Positions 33,990 through 59,929 of a DNA stretch of 64,000 bases are shown one piece after another. Position numbers and translations under genes: made by a program. The DNA lies in the NCBI RefSeq assembly GCF_000224145.3, contig NC_020167.2, forward strand, positions 5,883,552-5,947,551, read 5' to 3'. Position 1 is the first letter of the stretch, and the number at the start of each line of letters is the position of its first letter. Under the pieces are notes generated by a model that was given only the letters and a program-made list of their open reading frames with translations, was not told where the DNA came from and did not search any database. Source of the stretch: Ciona intestinalis (lineage: Eukaryota > Chordata > Ascidiacea > Phlebobranchia > Cionidae).

Positions 33990-36900
33990 ATGGCTACTGC
34001 TGAGTTGGCAAGTCTAGTTTCAAGATTGGAAACTGTGGTTAAGAAACTGGAAAGCAATACAGGGGGTTCAGGTGATGCACAACAACAACAAGGTAAACTG
34101 TGTTTCCCATCAACAGTTGTAACTTCATTTTCCGTGTCATAAGTAAAGTCATTATAACTTTATCTGTAAAAGTGATATTATTGGCTCTATTTGTGGCTTC
34201 TTTCTTTTGTTATAAATTTACTTTTTTATTGCTGTTTTATGTGAAATAACTTGAAACATGAAAGTTATTTAAGTCTTGCATTGTTGTAACTTACAGGATA
34301 ATAAGCTTTTATGACCACAGTCCATTTTGGCACTTAATATAATTGTTCTTGTCTTGTGTATGCACCACTTTCTAATGGTCACTTAACCCTTTCCTTAATT
34401 ACAGCCAAGTTTATTGAGGCTTATGATGAATTCGTGACCGAATATGTTGATCCATACCTGGCTGCATCTGCAGTGCTTGGTGCTGGGGATATGGCTGATC
34501 AACAGGTAAATATAAACCTGTATTTTATAATAGAAATAGCATTTTAAGACCAGAGGTTTTCGAAACTATAAGTTAATTCGGATAACAAACAAATGAATTC
34601 GTTACACTATGGGTTTTTGGGTGTCTTGCAACTGGTGAAATACTGTTCCAGTAAACTTAGTTGTAAAAAATGTCACCAAACGGCTACTGGTTTTTTAGAA
34701 TATGTAACAAAGTCATGTGATCTGGCATATCTACATGTAACATACCATTGTTCTCATAAGTTAAAACTGTAGAACAATTTTTATCCTAATAGGGATACTT
34801 TAATAAAAAGGCCACCGGTTTTAACTAGCCTATACTTTTTATAACCAAATACGCCAATATTTTGATATTTCTGCCAGAATAATGTAAATAGCGTGAATTT
34901 ACCATGCCTTTTTGATACCAGATGAGTCATTAAAGGTCTATTTAATTAGGGGAGTAGCCCAACGATTGTTAACGTTCAATTTTCACCACGTTGCAAAAAC
35001 AATAAATTGTTTGCTCTAAGGCGAAACTGTTCAAGGAAATCTGCGGTGAAATGAAGAAGTTTTTACTCATAGTTTCAAAATATGGACCCCCAGCTGTAAG
35101 TTTGTATATCATTTTTTTAATAGTATGCACTTCTGATCATAGGGAACAATACAAAGGACTATGTATCAAAGTGTAAAGCACAAATTATGCTATGAATTTG
35201 TACTACAACCATTAACACTGCATGGCTTTTAAGAATATTAGTGCATAAATATTTAAAGTGGGTTTCTTGAAGGTAAACAAAAATCCCCATACAGGCCTAT
35301 ATTATTTATCTTTTAATTGAATGTAACTTTTTATTCTTTCTAGTCGAAATAGTCATTGAAAAACAGATGTTTTGTTTCACACACCTTATGCCTGCTTATA
35401 TGTTACCATATATATATATAGGTATATATATGTATACATTTACATAACTTTTACCAACCTTTACAGAATGATTCCGTGATCATGGCACTGGCTAAAAACA
35501 TGAGTACCAAGATGGGTGCAATGAATGATTTAAAGTCAAAGTTGTCGCGTAAATCTGACCAGAAGAATCACATGTTGGCTGCATGTGAGGGAGTGTCTGT
35601 ATTCGGTTGGATTGGTTATCCAAAAGCGCCGAAAAAGTTTGTCAAGGAATCAAAGGAGTCTGTTAAATTTTACACCAATAAAGTCTTGACGGAAACTAAA
35701 ACAGGGTTGGTTTATGTTAAAGTATACTATTCTTGGTCATTTTGTATTGTGTTTACAGTTTATATATAGAGTGTTAGCATTTGCATATAGAGTGTTAGCA
35801 TTTGCGTCTATAAGCATTTGCATAGTGTTAGCATTTGCGTCTATAAGCATTTGCATATAGAGTGTTAGCACATATAGAGTGTTAGCATTTGCGTCAATTT
35901 TTCACTGATTTAAAAACAAATTTGATTTTTAACAAAATTTAAAAATATAGAAAAATAAAAATGTAATGTCATGCATCCCTATCACAACTTATCTATATAA
36001 ATTTTGAGTTTGTAATTGTTTGTTTTCCATTTTCTCAACAGGGACAAAGCTACCGAGCATAAAAACTGGGTGAATGCATTTGTGAATGTTTTTGATGGTT
36101 TGCATGATTATATTCATGAGTATCACACCACTGGACCAAGTTGGAATGCTTCGGTGAGTTTGAATGAAACATATTTGTCACAAACATAATAAAATGTAGT
36201 TTCCTATTAATATGTGATATGTGTTGTGTAAATAGGAGTAAGGACAACCATGGTATTATTTGCTAGTGTGTATTAAACCTTAAAATTGATATTCATGCCC
36301 AAAGATGTAACACAGTAGAAATGTACATTCTATTCTGTATGGTAGAAATCATATGCCAAAACCAACCTGGCAACCCATGCTTTAGCTCTTCACCCTTTCC
36401 CCAAAATACTTTCTTACATACCTTGCTATATTAAAACTCCACCACACAGAATGTTCCGTCTTGCGAAACTCTTCTCTCTTCTAAACCTCAACTTCCTCCT
36501 AAACCGGGTTACTTGAAAAAACTATCCGACTCTTCTCCTGACTCTTCTGATGCCAACGATGATCCTCCTTTACTCCAATCCATCCCTCCACCACCTCCTC
36601 CTCCTCCTCCTCCTTCCATACCTGGTGTCCTGGATGTTTCCAAAGCTGATGCAGCTCCTCTGGCCTTGTTTGCAGAGATTAACTCAAAGGGCACCGGCAT
36701 CACTGGATGTAAGATTAATCTCTTCATCTTTATGCATCTTCCTCTGCTTGCACCCCTTGCATGTTATCACTTCTTAGTGTTTTCCAACATTTTTCTCTAG
36801 TTTTTTCCACTATTTTCCATCAAATTTTCTCAGTGCTTCCCTCCTCCCCTTCCCCCTCTTTTCCACGCAAAAGTTTAGAAAACAAACAGGAACACTGTTT

Positions 36901-39240
36901 ATGTAATACAGGGAAGTCCCGCTACTGAGACTTCAACAGCTGATGCAGCCCCAGCAGCAGTTCCTCCTCCACCTGCAGGAGGACCCCCACCCCCACCACC
37001 ACCACCCGCTCCTTCTGCGTTAGCTGCTACCCCAGCAGCTGCACCCGCACCTAGTGCCATGGCACAAGTATTAAATGATTTGAACAAAGGAACTGCCATC
37101 ACAAGTGGTGAATGGACATTGCATGTTTTTACACAGCATGAAATCATAACTTGCTTAGTTGCTTCTACATTTAAATATAAGATAGAAAACAAGACTAAAT
37201 GTCTCTAAATTAGATTTTATGATGTGTGTGCGTAAAAGCATAGAGTGCAAATTTGTGCATGGTGTTCTGTAATATTTTCACATTTTAGCTTAAATAAATT
37301 TTTGATATCAATGTAAAAAATATGTAAATTAAATTTTTGATACCAATGGAAAACTAAGGTAAAATTAAATTTTCCATATTAATGTAAACAATGCTGTTTT
37401 GCATATCAAGCCTTTAAATAAGCATAATACAATCACAGGTTTAAAAAAGGTTACCAATGACATGAAGACACACAAAAACCCTGATTTGCGAAAACACCAC
37501 GCCCCAGTACCTTACAAGGCATCCAACTCTGGTTATAAACCAGTGACCAAAGCGAAGCCCGCTGCTGCAAAGAAACCACCAGTTTTACGACTGGAGGGAA
37601 AGAAATGGGTTGTGGTAAGAGATTGGTATTTAGTTTGTGCTTTTGGTATCTACTGGTTTAGTGTTGTTTAATACAGAAATTGTTACATTGGTAATCTAAT
37701 ATCATGTGTTTATATTTGATACATTAACAAACAAAAATAAACTGTAAAAATAATTACAAAATAGGTACCCACAAATTAAATGTGATAACTTGTAAGTGGA
37801 AACGATGTGTGCGAATGAAACACCCATGTTATAACGACTGTTATTGCCCCCCACTCTGTCTAATTAAAAATATTATTTTCAAGGAAAACCAAGAAAATGC
37901 GGCCGATCTTAAGATTGAAAACGTTGAAATGTTTCATACAGTATATGTGTATCGTTGCAACAACAGTGTATTGACCATCAATGAAAAAGTCAACTCAATT
38001 GTTCTTGGTATGTTAAATGCTTGAAAAAAATGCTGCTAGGCCTACCTAAAGCTACTGTAGGGGTATCGTACATTGTCTTGGCTGGTGGGACAACCAGGGG
38101 GAGTTTGGGGGTGTGACATTTCCCTTCATTTTTTAAATATATATAAGTAGTTGAAAATTATTAAAAGAAAAACATTTTTTTTAAATTATTTGAAATCTAG
38201 TTTCAAAAATTGGATGGCCAACTTTTTAAAAATAAATATTCTAAGTATTTCCTGGGAAAAAAGTTAAAAGGCTGTAAAATATATCGTTGCTACACAAAAT
38301 CCCTACTTTTACAGATAGTTGCAAAAAGGTGGGGTTGGTATTCACGTCTGTTGTGTCAGGAGTTGAGGTGATCAACTGTCAAAGTGTTAAAGTTCAGGTT
38401 AGTTTTATTGTGTTGTAACTTGTACGGTTATGTTTTATTGCTGAGGCTCATAATTAATTCATTGTTTGACTATAAACCATATACCAGTTATTGGGCCTAT
38501 GCTACAATGAATACCTCAACTGCTTTACAAACAGAAAATTGTAAATACAGCTGTTACACATAATGTGAATCGGATATTTTCGGTAATTGTATTTCGTGCA
38601 CGTTGTCCCTTTAGTAAAATAATCATCATGCTTTCCACAGTGCCAGGGACAGATGCCAACAGTAAGCATTGATAAAACAGATGGCTGTATTGTTTATCTA
38701 AGCAATGAATGCTTGAATTGTGAGATAGTGACGGCAAAATCATCGGAAATGAACATCTCGGTACCAAGGGAGGATGGAGACTTTGTAAGTTTTTTATAAT
38801 TAACAAGAAAGTATTTATATGGTGCCAGTGGTTGGGGAATGCCACTTTATTAGAGGGCCTGGGTTCAAGACTTACTGCTGAATCATTTTTGCATTTGTTC
38901 TTAATGCAAAAAAATTACCGTTCCATTTGTTCTTAATGCAAAAAATTACCGTTTCTTGATTCAATCCAGCAAATGGCCTGAGGTGTATGAAATAAAACAG
39001 TTTGTGCTACAACTTGTCCGAATGCATAAAAATATAATAAATTAAATATATTCACATATGAAAAGGCAAGGCTGGTGTCAAAATGCTGCAAAGTGACCAT
39101 TATTTCATTTTTTCCAACTAATGACCCTGTTTTTGTTAACCCATATTTTCTAGGATGAGTTCCCGATAGTGGAACAATTTCGAACAATCTGGAATCCAGA
39201 CAAGAAAACCTTCATCACCACAGGAACAGAGTCCATTTAA
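33990..39240 (+). CDS. CAP1: Adenylyl cyclase-associated protein (CAP)
   Basis: Exons: 33990-34092, 34405-34505, 35021-35095, 35467-35705, 36042-36153, then either 36450-36708 or 36912-37107, then 37439-37614, 37884-38007, 38315-38397, 38641-38784, 39154-39240 (TAA). The product is 500 or 479 residues (human CAP1 475). CAP recycles actin: the N-terminal helical domain works with cofilin, and the C-terminal beta-helix recharges G-actin. Seen here: N-terminal helix ([13 protein letters not shown]); helical domain ending [16 protein letters not shown] and HTTGPSW; proline runs; WH2 segment ([13 protein letters not shown], then [14 protein letters not shown]); CARP domain ([52 protein letters not shown]). 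Vertebrates have CAP1 and CAP2; the symbol stands for the single invertebrate-type gene. The unusual part is the alternative exon pair. Confidence 0.95.
35761..35897. repeat. Minisatellite in CAP intron 4
   Basis: Irregular tandem units built from ATAGAGTGTTAGCATTTGC and GTCTATAAGCATTTGCAT, about six units of roughly 20 bases. Confidence 0.9.
36450..36708 (+). other. CAP alternative exon 6a (proline run + canonical WH2 start)
   Basis: Starts in phase 0 after exon 5 and ends in phase 1 at a gtaaga donor. Encodes a Ser/Asp-rich linker, ten consecutive prolines and [17 protein letters not shown], which matches the vertebrate CAP WH2 start (ALFAQINQGESIT). Joins directly to the exon at 37439 as Cys-LKKV. 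Confidence 0.8.
36912..37107 (+). other. CAP alternative exon 6b (Ala/Pro-rich + diverged WH2 start)
   Basis: Starts phase 0 and ends phase 1, exactly like 6a. Encodes an Ala/Pro-rich tract with PPPPPPP and [17 protein letters not shown], a diverged copy of the same WH2 helix. Joins to 37439 as Gly-LKKV. Joining 6a to 6b would shift frame and hit TGA within six codons, so only one of the two can be used in a full-length protein. Confidence 0.75.
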
Positions 39241-40206
39241 TCTCCCTATTATTATCCAAGTGCTGTATCTATTATGCTTAACCTAGATTTACCATTGATT
39301 ACTGCGTGTAAGCGGCCCATGTATCGGCTGCAATCATAACAACTTTGAAAAGAATATTTGTGGACATAATTACTGACATTTTGTATATTTACCCCTGCAC
39401 TTAAGTACCTTTGTATGATTCATTAGGTAACTGAACTTGGAAAAACTTTTACAGTGATCTTACATTGCAATTTGACACCAGTATGGCATACCACCAATAT
39501 ATATGTAGGGTGGGGAAAGATGGGACGTCTTTTTTTTATATTTTTTGTCCCATTTGGTGTGGAACTGAGAACATTCAAGGAATTATAAAACCGTATCGTC
39601 ACAACTCCCATAGGGCATTGTTAACAGGGATATTTGGATATTATGTTCTAAAGATGTTCCATCTTACCCCACAGTACCATATTGTACATTGTGTTAATTA
39701 ATCATTCATTTAAAATTTTTAATTGTCTGGAATTAAGAGAATAATTCAATTTGTGATGTCATAAGCGAACAACTGCTCATTTGCATGTACCACCAATGTG
39801 CCTTGGTTCAAATCAGATGTATATTCTTCAGCGAGCTGGTGCGGACTCGTGTACACCTTGCTTTCAATTTGTTGTATTTACAACCTTGTGATCTCACATA
39901 CACAGAATCATTTACAGATCCAAATACAAGCGCTTTGAGTTTGAAATGTGAATGTATGGCATTGTATGCAGATCATTACAGATGTTGGTACAGTTGGCAG
40001 GAAAAGTTATTGCATAAATAGAAATACTATTTGGCATTAGAAGATATCTTAAGACAAGCTTCTTGAAAACATGAATGGTACAGTTATGGTAGAATTAGCA
40101 TGGCAGGAAGGGCAAAACATGAGTAATCAAATTTTTCGGGACAATGTGTCTTGTGGCAGGAATCAAATACATCACATGCAAAAAGTTTGCCTACTTTGGT
40201 GTAAAG
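39241..40206. other. Convergent spacer between CAP and PAICS
   Basis: Holds the 3' ends of both genes and one inverted-repeat element (39507-39677). No other gene seen. Confidence 0.5.
39507..39677 (-). mobile_element. MITE between CAP and PAICS
   Basis: AGGGTGGGGAAAGATGGGAC to CCATCTTACCCCACAGTA. Confidence 0.87.
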
Positions 40207-43041
40207 TTAATTGAGGCCATCGTTGGCCTGTTTCAAATCTATCCAATACTGCATTTGCTTCACTCTGAGACGAGACCAAACCAATGGAGTATGCTGGGCA
40301 AGTATCTGAGAAGCACAGGTCGCTGCTGCTTGTGGGTCCAGCAGTGTTGCGCAGCCTAAACCTGAGGGAAGCCGCAGTGATGACCAAATGTCCGACCTCC
40401 CCCACTGTTCAGATGGTGGAGGGCAATTTATGACTGGCAGCACTGAATTTCCACTGATCACTGGCCCAAGACCGTTGCTTCTTCCTGCTACAGCTACCAG
40501 CACTGTTGGTGTGACACTGGCCTCATCCTCAATCTTAGCAAGCATTTTCAAGGTTTCTGTAGTTGATTTATGAGCAGATGAAACATGTAATGTGCATCGT
40601 ACCCCCAGCTCTGTGCATCCTGCCTTTATCTTATTGCAGTGAGCCATATCCTTAGGAGACCCCATGCACACTGCCACCCTGACAGAGTTTTTATCCTCAT
40701 TTAGAGCTTCAGAAATAGCAGTTAACTGGTTAGACACCCAGGTGTAGTTTTCCTTTAAATTCTGCATGTCACCGTTTGTAACTTCTTTCAAGTTCCTATA
40801 CACCTATATAATCATTCACTCATCAAATTTACAAGCATAAACTTTAATGGTGTACAAATATGGCTATTTATTTTACCATGCATAATCCTATAAGCTCGGA
40901 TGAGATGTAAATCTTAATTGCTTATCAGCGTGTGTTTAAAAATGTACAAACTTTGTTTCTGCAAACATATCTAAAGGATCTCAGTGTAAACCAACACTAA
41001 TACTAACATTTGAAGATTTAACAACTTCTTCTCATTAAAGATTACTTTGTGCCAGTAGCTAGCAACACAAATAATCCAATTGTTTAAAAAGGAACTATCT
41101 GTAATACTCCATTACACAATAATAATAACAATAACCACCAGTCCACCACATACCTGCTTATCTTTCATCAACCGTTTGTCTCCACTCGGCCAAATTCTCC
41201 ATGAGTCATTATCAATGACATCGGCAAGAACGATCTCATTCGTATCTTGTCGAACCCCGAACTCTATCTTCATGTCAATCAAACTCACATTCTAAATAAA
41301 TATAAATAAAGGTAATGGGTATTGGGTATGTATCATGTATGCAGTGATGTTTTTAGATGGCTGGTGTATGCATAAATGCACCTGGGGTGTGAAAGTCATA
41401 ACATGGTGTTTGCTTTACATGGTGTATTCATACACCTTATCACTGTACACCGAACAAACATAGCATAGTTTATCACCTTATGCTCACTGTCGAGTTATAA
41501 TAACATGGGAGTCATGGGACACTTGCAAACCAGACACACACTCCTTGTAACATGGATTGATGAATACACCAATGGTCGCTACACTACACTTTTACTTTAT
41601 ATACATGTACTTTGCTACATACTAAGTGTAAAAAAACAACTTGATTTTATGTTTGGTGTGTACTACATTAACTTCTCTATGTTAACCATACAAGAATAGA
41701 GTAATAAACAGATTACATTTGTACACTAGGACACCACAAAATACCTTTGATTTCCATGCTTTCTCCAACACTTCAAATATTGTGATCGTCATTTTCTCCA
41801 TAATATCAATCAAGTCTGGTGTCACAACAATTTTTCCACATTTCAACTTGGCTTCTTCTAAAACCTGCAAGTATAAAGTTTTATTACAAATATCTAATAT
41901 AAAACAGTGGTGACATCAAAAAATCATAACATCTAGAGCCCCATTTTTAACCTAAAACTCATTAAAGTTCTGTATGTTTTAAAATATAAACGTAACGAAT
42001 ATTGCCAAATAATGATTTATCAATTACAATTGGACCTTCAGGAATGCATTTTGGTTTTTAGAAAGATTACAAAAAAAGTAAGTCTATGCCCAGCACCTCT
42101 CTGCTCCACTGTGGGTATACTTTAGCCAATAGGCTATTACAAAAAGTTAGTCTATGCCTTTGCAAATAGACACATATGCCCGCAACGGTAGCAGCGGCAG
42201 GCCTTCAAGCCCTAACCGTTTATAGAATCAGGCTGTCAAACTACTGTGTTAATACCTCTCTGCTCCACTGTGGGTCATGGTTTTCATCATCCTTATAGAA
42301 TGTTTCAAGCTTTGGAGGTGAGAACCTGTAGCCTTCCTTTACACCAACATGACGTCGAATAAATGAACCGGTCGCCACACGTCGTGCCACCCATTCAATC
42401 GGGATCATGTCACATTTCCAAGCCAAGAAGGATTTCTTGTTCACCTGGAGTATAATCATGAAGTGATAAAGCTAAGCTTTTACCTACGGTTCCAAAAAAA
42501 TTGGTCATTTAAACCACAAAAGAAACAGTTTCCAAAAGATCTATTTCACGCAGTAAAATTTTTAATGAAAAAAGTAAAACAGAAAATATATTTGTTACTG
42601 CAAAATTAAACTTTATACAATTTAACATGGTTTGAAAATCCATAGACCATAGCTATATTAACATCTTACCCCTTTAATAAATGCAGTCTTTAGACCAAAA
42701 TCATTGAGCATTTGCATCACAGCTGCGTTTGTGGCACTGGATAATTCAGCTTTTCCCTCCATGACGTTTCGTTTTGCCCCATCACCAGCAGTTATTATGT
42801 CCTTTGAAACAATTAGGCATCGACCAGGAGTTTTCGTGTTGATTTCGTAAACTACTTTAGTTTTGCCTTCGCAGAACATTTTGCCCAATGTGAATGCTTC
42901 GTCACATGATTTATTTTTATTAGGATCACTTGATTCGAATTGAGTAATTGGCCCACTTCCCGATTCCATTTTAACATCAAGTCTTGACATTTTTTGTTTT
43001 GGTTCATCACCATTCGAATTTATTTTGTGTGTAGTAGCCAT
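40207..43041 (-). CDS. PAICS: Bifunctional SAICAR synthetase / AIR carboxylase
   Basis: Five exons, read right to left, join in phase 0 throughout into 471 residues: 43041-42670, 42444-42256, 41864-41745, 41291-41154, 40803-40207. The enzyme carries out two consecutive cytosolic steps of purine synthesis: carboxylation of AIR to CAIR, then ligation of aspartate to give SAICAR. SAICAR synthetase marks: [54 protein letters not shown] carboxylase marks, all in the last exon: [49 protein letters not shown]. The N-terminus is about 45 residues longer than in the human enzyme (425 residues) and is polar; the start at 43041 is the first ATG, but an internal Met further on could also serve. Intact. 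Confidence 0.95.
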
Positions 43042-44218
43042 GGTAATGACTTCTAACAGAATTCAATCAAACTGTTTAGAACCTAAAGTGTTATATGTGA
43101 CTCAAAAAGTCTGTTAAACAAAACAAGTTAAAGCTGACATATAAATACTAAACTACAGTCATAAAAAAAGCTCAATACTTGAGCCAAAAGGGCCTGTTGT
43201 ATATTTTTATGCTATAACATGTCGGTATAAAATATTATAAAAAATCTTCATCAGAAAATTAACACTATAATGTACGGACATTCAGACAATGAAAGAAACT
43301 TTTTTAACTTTTTCTTTTGCAGTCAATAAATTCTTAAAGTAGTACTACCTGGCCCTACGTGCTTCGTACTCAAACTGTACGACCAACACTTCGTTTACTT
43401 TTGATTGGTATCAGAAATAATCGTGTTACAGCTATATAATTTGACACTGAGCTTCCGCGCGTAATCAAAACATTCGGTTTTTAAATGCACGTCGCTGAAT
43501 AACGGTTCTTTCCCTATCCTGAGAAAACAGGTCCCATGTTCCATGTGGGTAAGTCATCAGAATACGTTTCTTTTATAACTGTACGGAGCATCGCATTAAT
43601 TTAAACAACAATTTGACAAAAATGGATAAATAAACCATCTCATACAGTTTAATAATTAAAGGGCAAGCATTTGCCGGCGATAATTACATTTATTAATGCA
43701 TCATTCGATTAATAATACCCTGTTCCATAAATTACTATCTTAATTTCCTTTGACCTACGAGGCACTTATGCACTTTTCACAACAGTTAAATATCATACTG
43801 TATAAAGCGTTTTAAATATATCCAATAGCGTTAGTTGCAATCTGTGTATACTAAACTGGCGGACTGTACTCTGGTATGCACATTTCAAACTCGTGCTTAG
43901 CAGCAGATGGCAAAAAAAGAAGCACTTGTTTTTAAAGTAGGTCAAAACGTGGTTATATAGGCCAAGACTTTATCCACGTGTTCACCACGTGTACTAAAGT
44001 CTGTTCCTTTCTGTTTGTTGCTGCTTCCACAAATCGTGCATCACATATACAAGAAGTAGAGACCATGTACTTTTTAGGTATTTTTAATCCGTCTTAGGCA
44101 TTTTATTTGAAAAACAGAGTCGTCCAAGAAAATATGGACAGCAGCTACATTACGAGAGGAACTGTACAAGGTTACATAGCAATAGCTCTGTGTTGGCAAT
44201 ATGATATACAAATCTATG
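43042..44218. other. Spacer between SIN3 3' end and PAICS 5' end
   Basis: Presumed PAICS promoter and leader to the left and SIN3 3' UTR to the right. No further gene or known repeat recognised. Confidence 0.5.
44102..44107 (-). terminator. Poly(A) signal AATAAA for SIN3
   Basis: AATAAA on the minus strand (TTTATT on plus), about 112 bases beyond the SIN3 stop. Confidence 0.4.
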
Positions 44219-58348
<14,130 letters not shown>

Positions 58349-59929
58349 TTTCAACAAAGTTGAAACTTACATAAGGATAGAATTTTAGAAATATCTGTAC
58401 AAAATAAGTGGAAATGATATTTAGAGTTAAATTTTTAAAATGAAACACTTTTAATTTTGGTTCCAAAGTCACTAACTTATATTCAGCCTTGGCAAGTCAA
58501 TTTATGAAATATAACATTACGAAAGCTTACTGCGTGTATATCACTCAATGTATGCTAAATTTCTAAACTTTACTCGGCCTAAAAGTAGCTACATAACTTA
58601 ATTACGTATTACTTCGCTTAAATAGTTACTTTTATGCATTATTGTAAATATTATACACCATATTGCTAACTAAACAGAAACATCGTCGTTTTTTGAAAAG
58701 CATTGAAGGAACTACTCAACCAGAACCGAAAATAAAATCACTCAAGCGAAAAGTTTAAAAAAGTGACGTAATTGGATATTTTTTGTGAAATCTGAAACAC
58801 ATTTGTGCTGGCCATGATGGTATAGTTTTGTAAGCGTGTTTTCCTATAACATATTTTCAATTCTAGCAAAAATATCTGATTTCTTCTTTTTCCAGGAATG
58901 CAACCCCTTTTTCCCGGAAGTTCTATATTTTTACTCCTTGCAATCAGAGTCCGTAAATAAACATGCAGAGTCTATATATAAACATTGTTTACTCTGATTG
59001 CAACTACTGAACTGTACTTTCTCATTGGCAACAATATTTCAACTTCAGAATCATTGTGTTTTTCGTCACAACACAACTTTTAGATAAATTTTTATTTGTT
59101 TTATTACCATCGATTGTCACAACAAACTAGTAAAGAAATTCATGTCAAGGCAATTAAATGTGAGTGAAACTGTTTGAATGCAACAAAATAAAAGAAGTTT
59201 AAGATGTACCATTGGAAATACCTACAAGCCTTCACACCTAAGAGATTTGGTCATAACTTGTAGATAATTCCCACTTTTATGGCTCCTTCGGTTTTGACGA
59301 AAAATTAAGGTAAAACGTAATTTAAGAATTCAACAATAAGCATTGGAATGTTGGAAAATAAAAGATCAGATTATAAGTGGTAATAATAGATTACTATACT
59401 ACATAGAAAAATTAACTAGAAAAAAACTTGCATTTGAATGTTCATATACCAACAGCAAAACAAAGCACTAATATATTTGATTACAATTATCAATTTAAGT
59501 TACAAAACATCAGCTGGCATGCTTCATTTGACATTTTACAAAAGTAAAAGGTTGTGTTTCAGAAGTAAATGGGGTGTAAATAAAAGGGTCAGGTTTTAAA
59601 CATATCTATATATAAGTCAGGTGTAAAAGTAAGTAACCTGGCATATAGGCCAGAGTTGGCTAAACCCTTTTAAATATTTGTTTTTTTAAGACAACAACAT
59701 TAGTTAAACATTACAAAACTAAAGACAAACTTTTTTTTGAAAATGTGTTTTTTTTAAACAATAATCTAGTTAAACTTTTTATAATTTATTTTTTTACCAA
59801 AAAAAAACAAATACACTAGTTTTACAGCAACTGGGAAATGTTGTAAACTTAAAATGTACCAAACACAGTTGATTCCCAAATTTTGCCATTTTTAAACCCT
59901 AAATTAACCCATCAATTCACATAGAAATA
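58349..59929. other. Spacer between SIN3 5' end and TMEM45-like 3' end
   Basis: Presumed SIN3 promoter on the left side and TMEM45-like 3' UTR on the right, with a possible minus-strand AATAAA at 59785-59790. No other gene seen. Confidence 0.45.

Noticed and set aside
36899-37192. Gly/Ala-rich open frame on the - strand
   Set aside because: Mirror image of the proline-coding CAP exon 6b.
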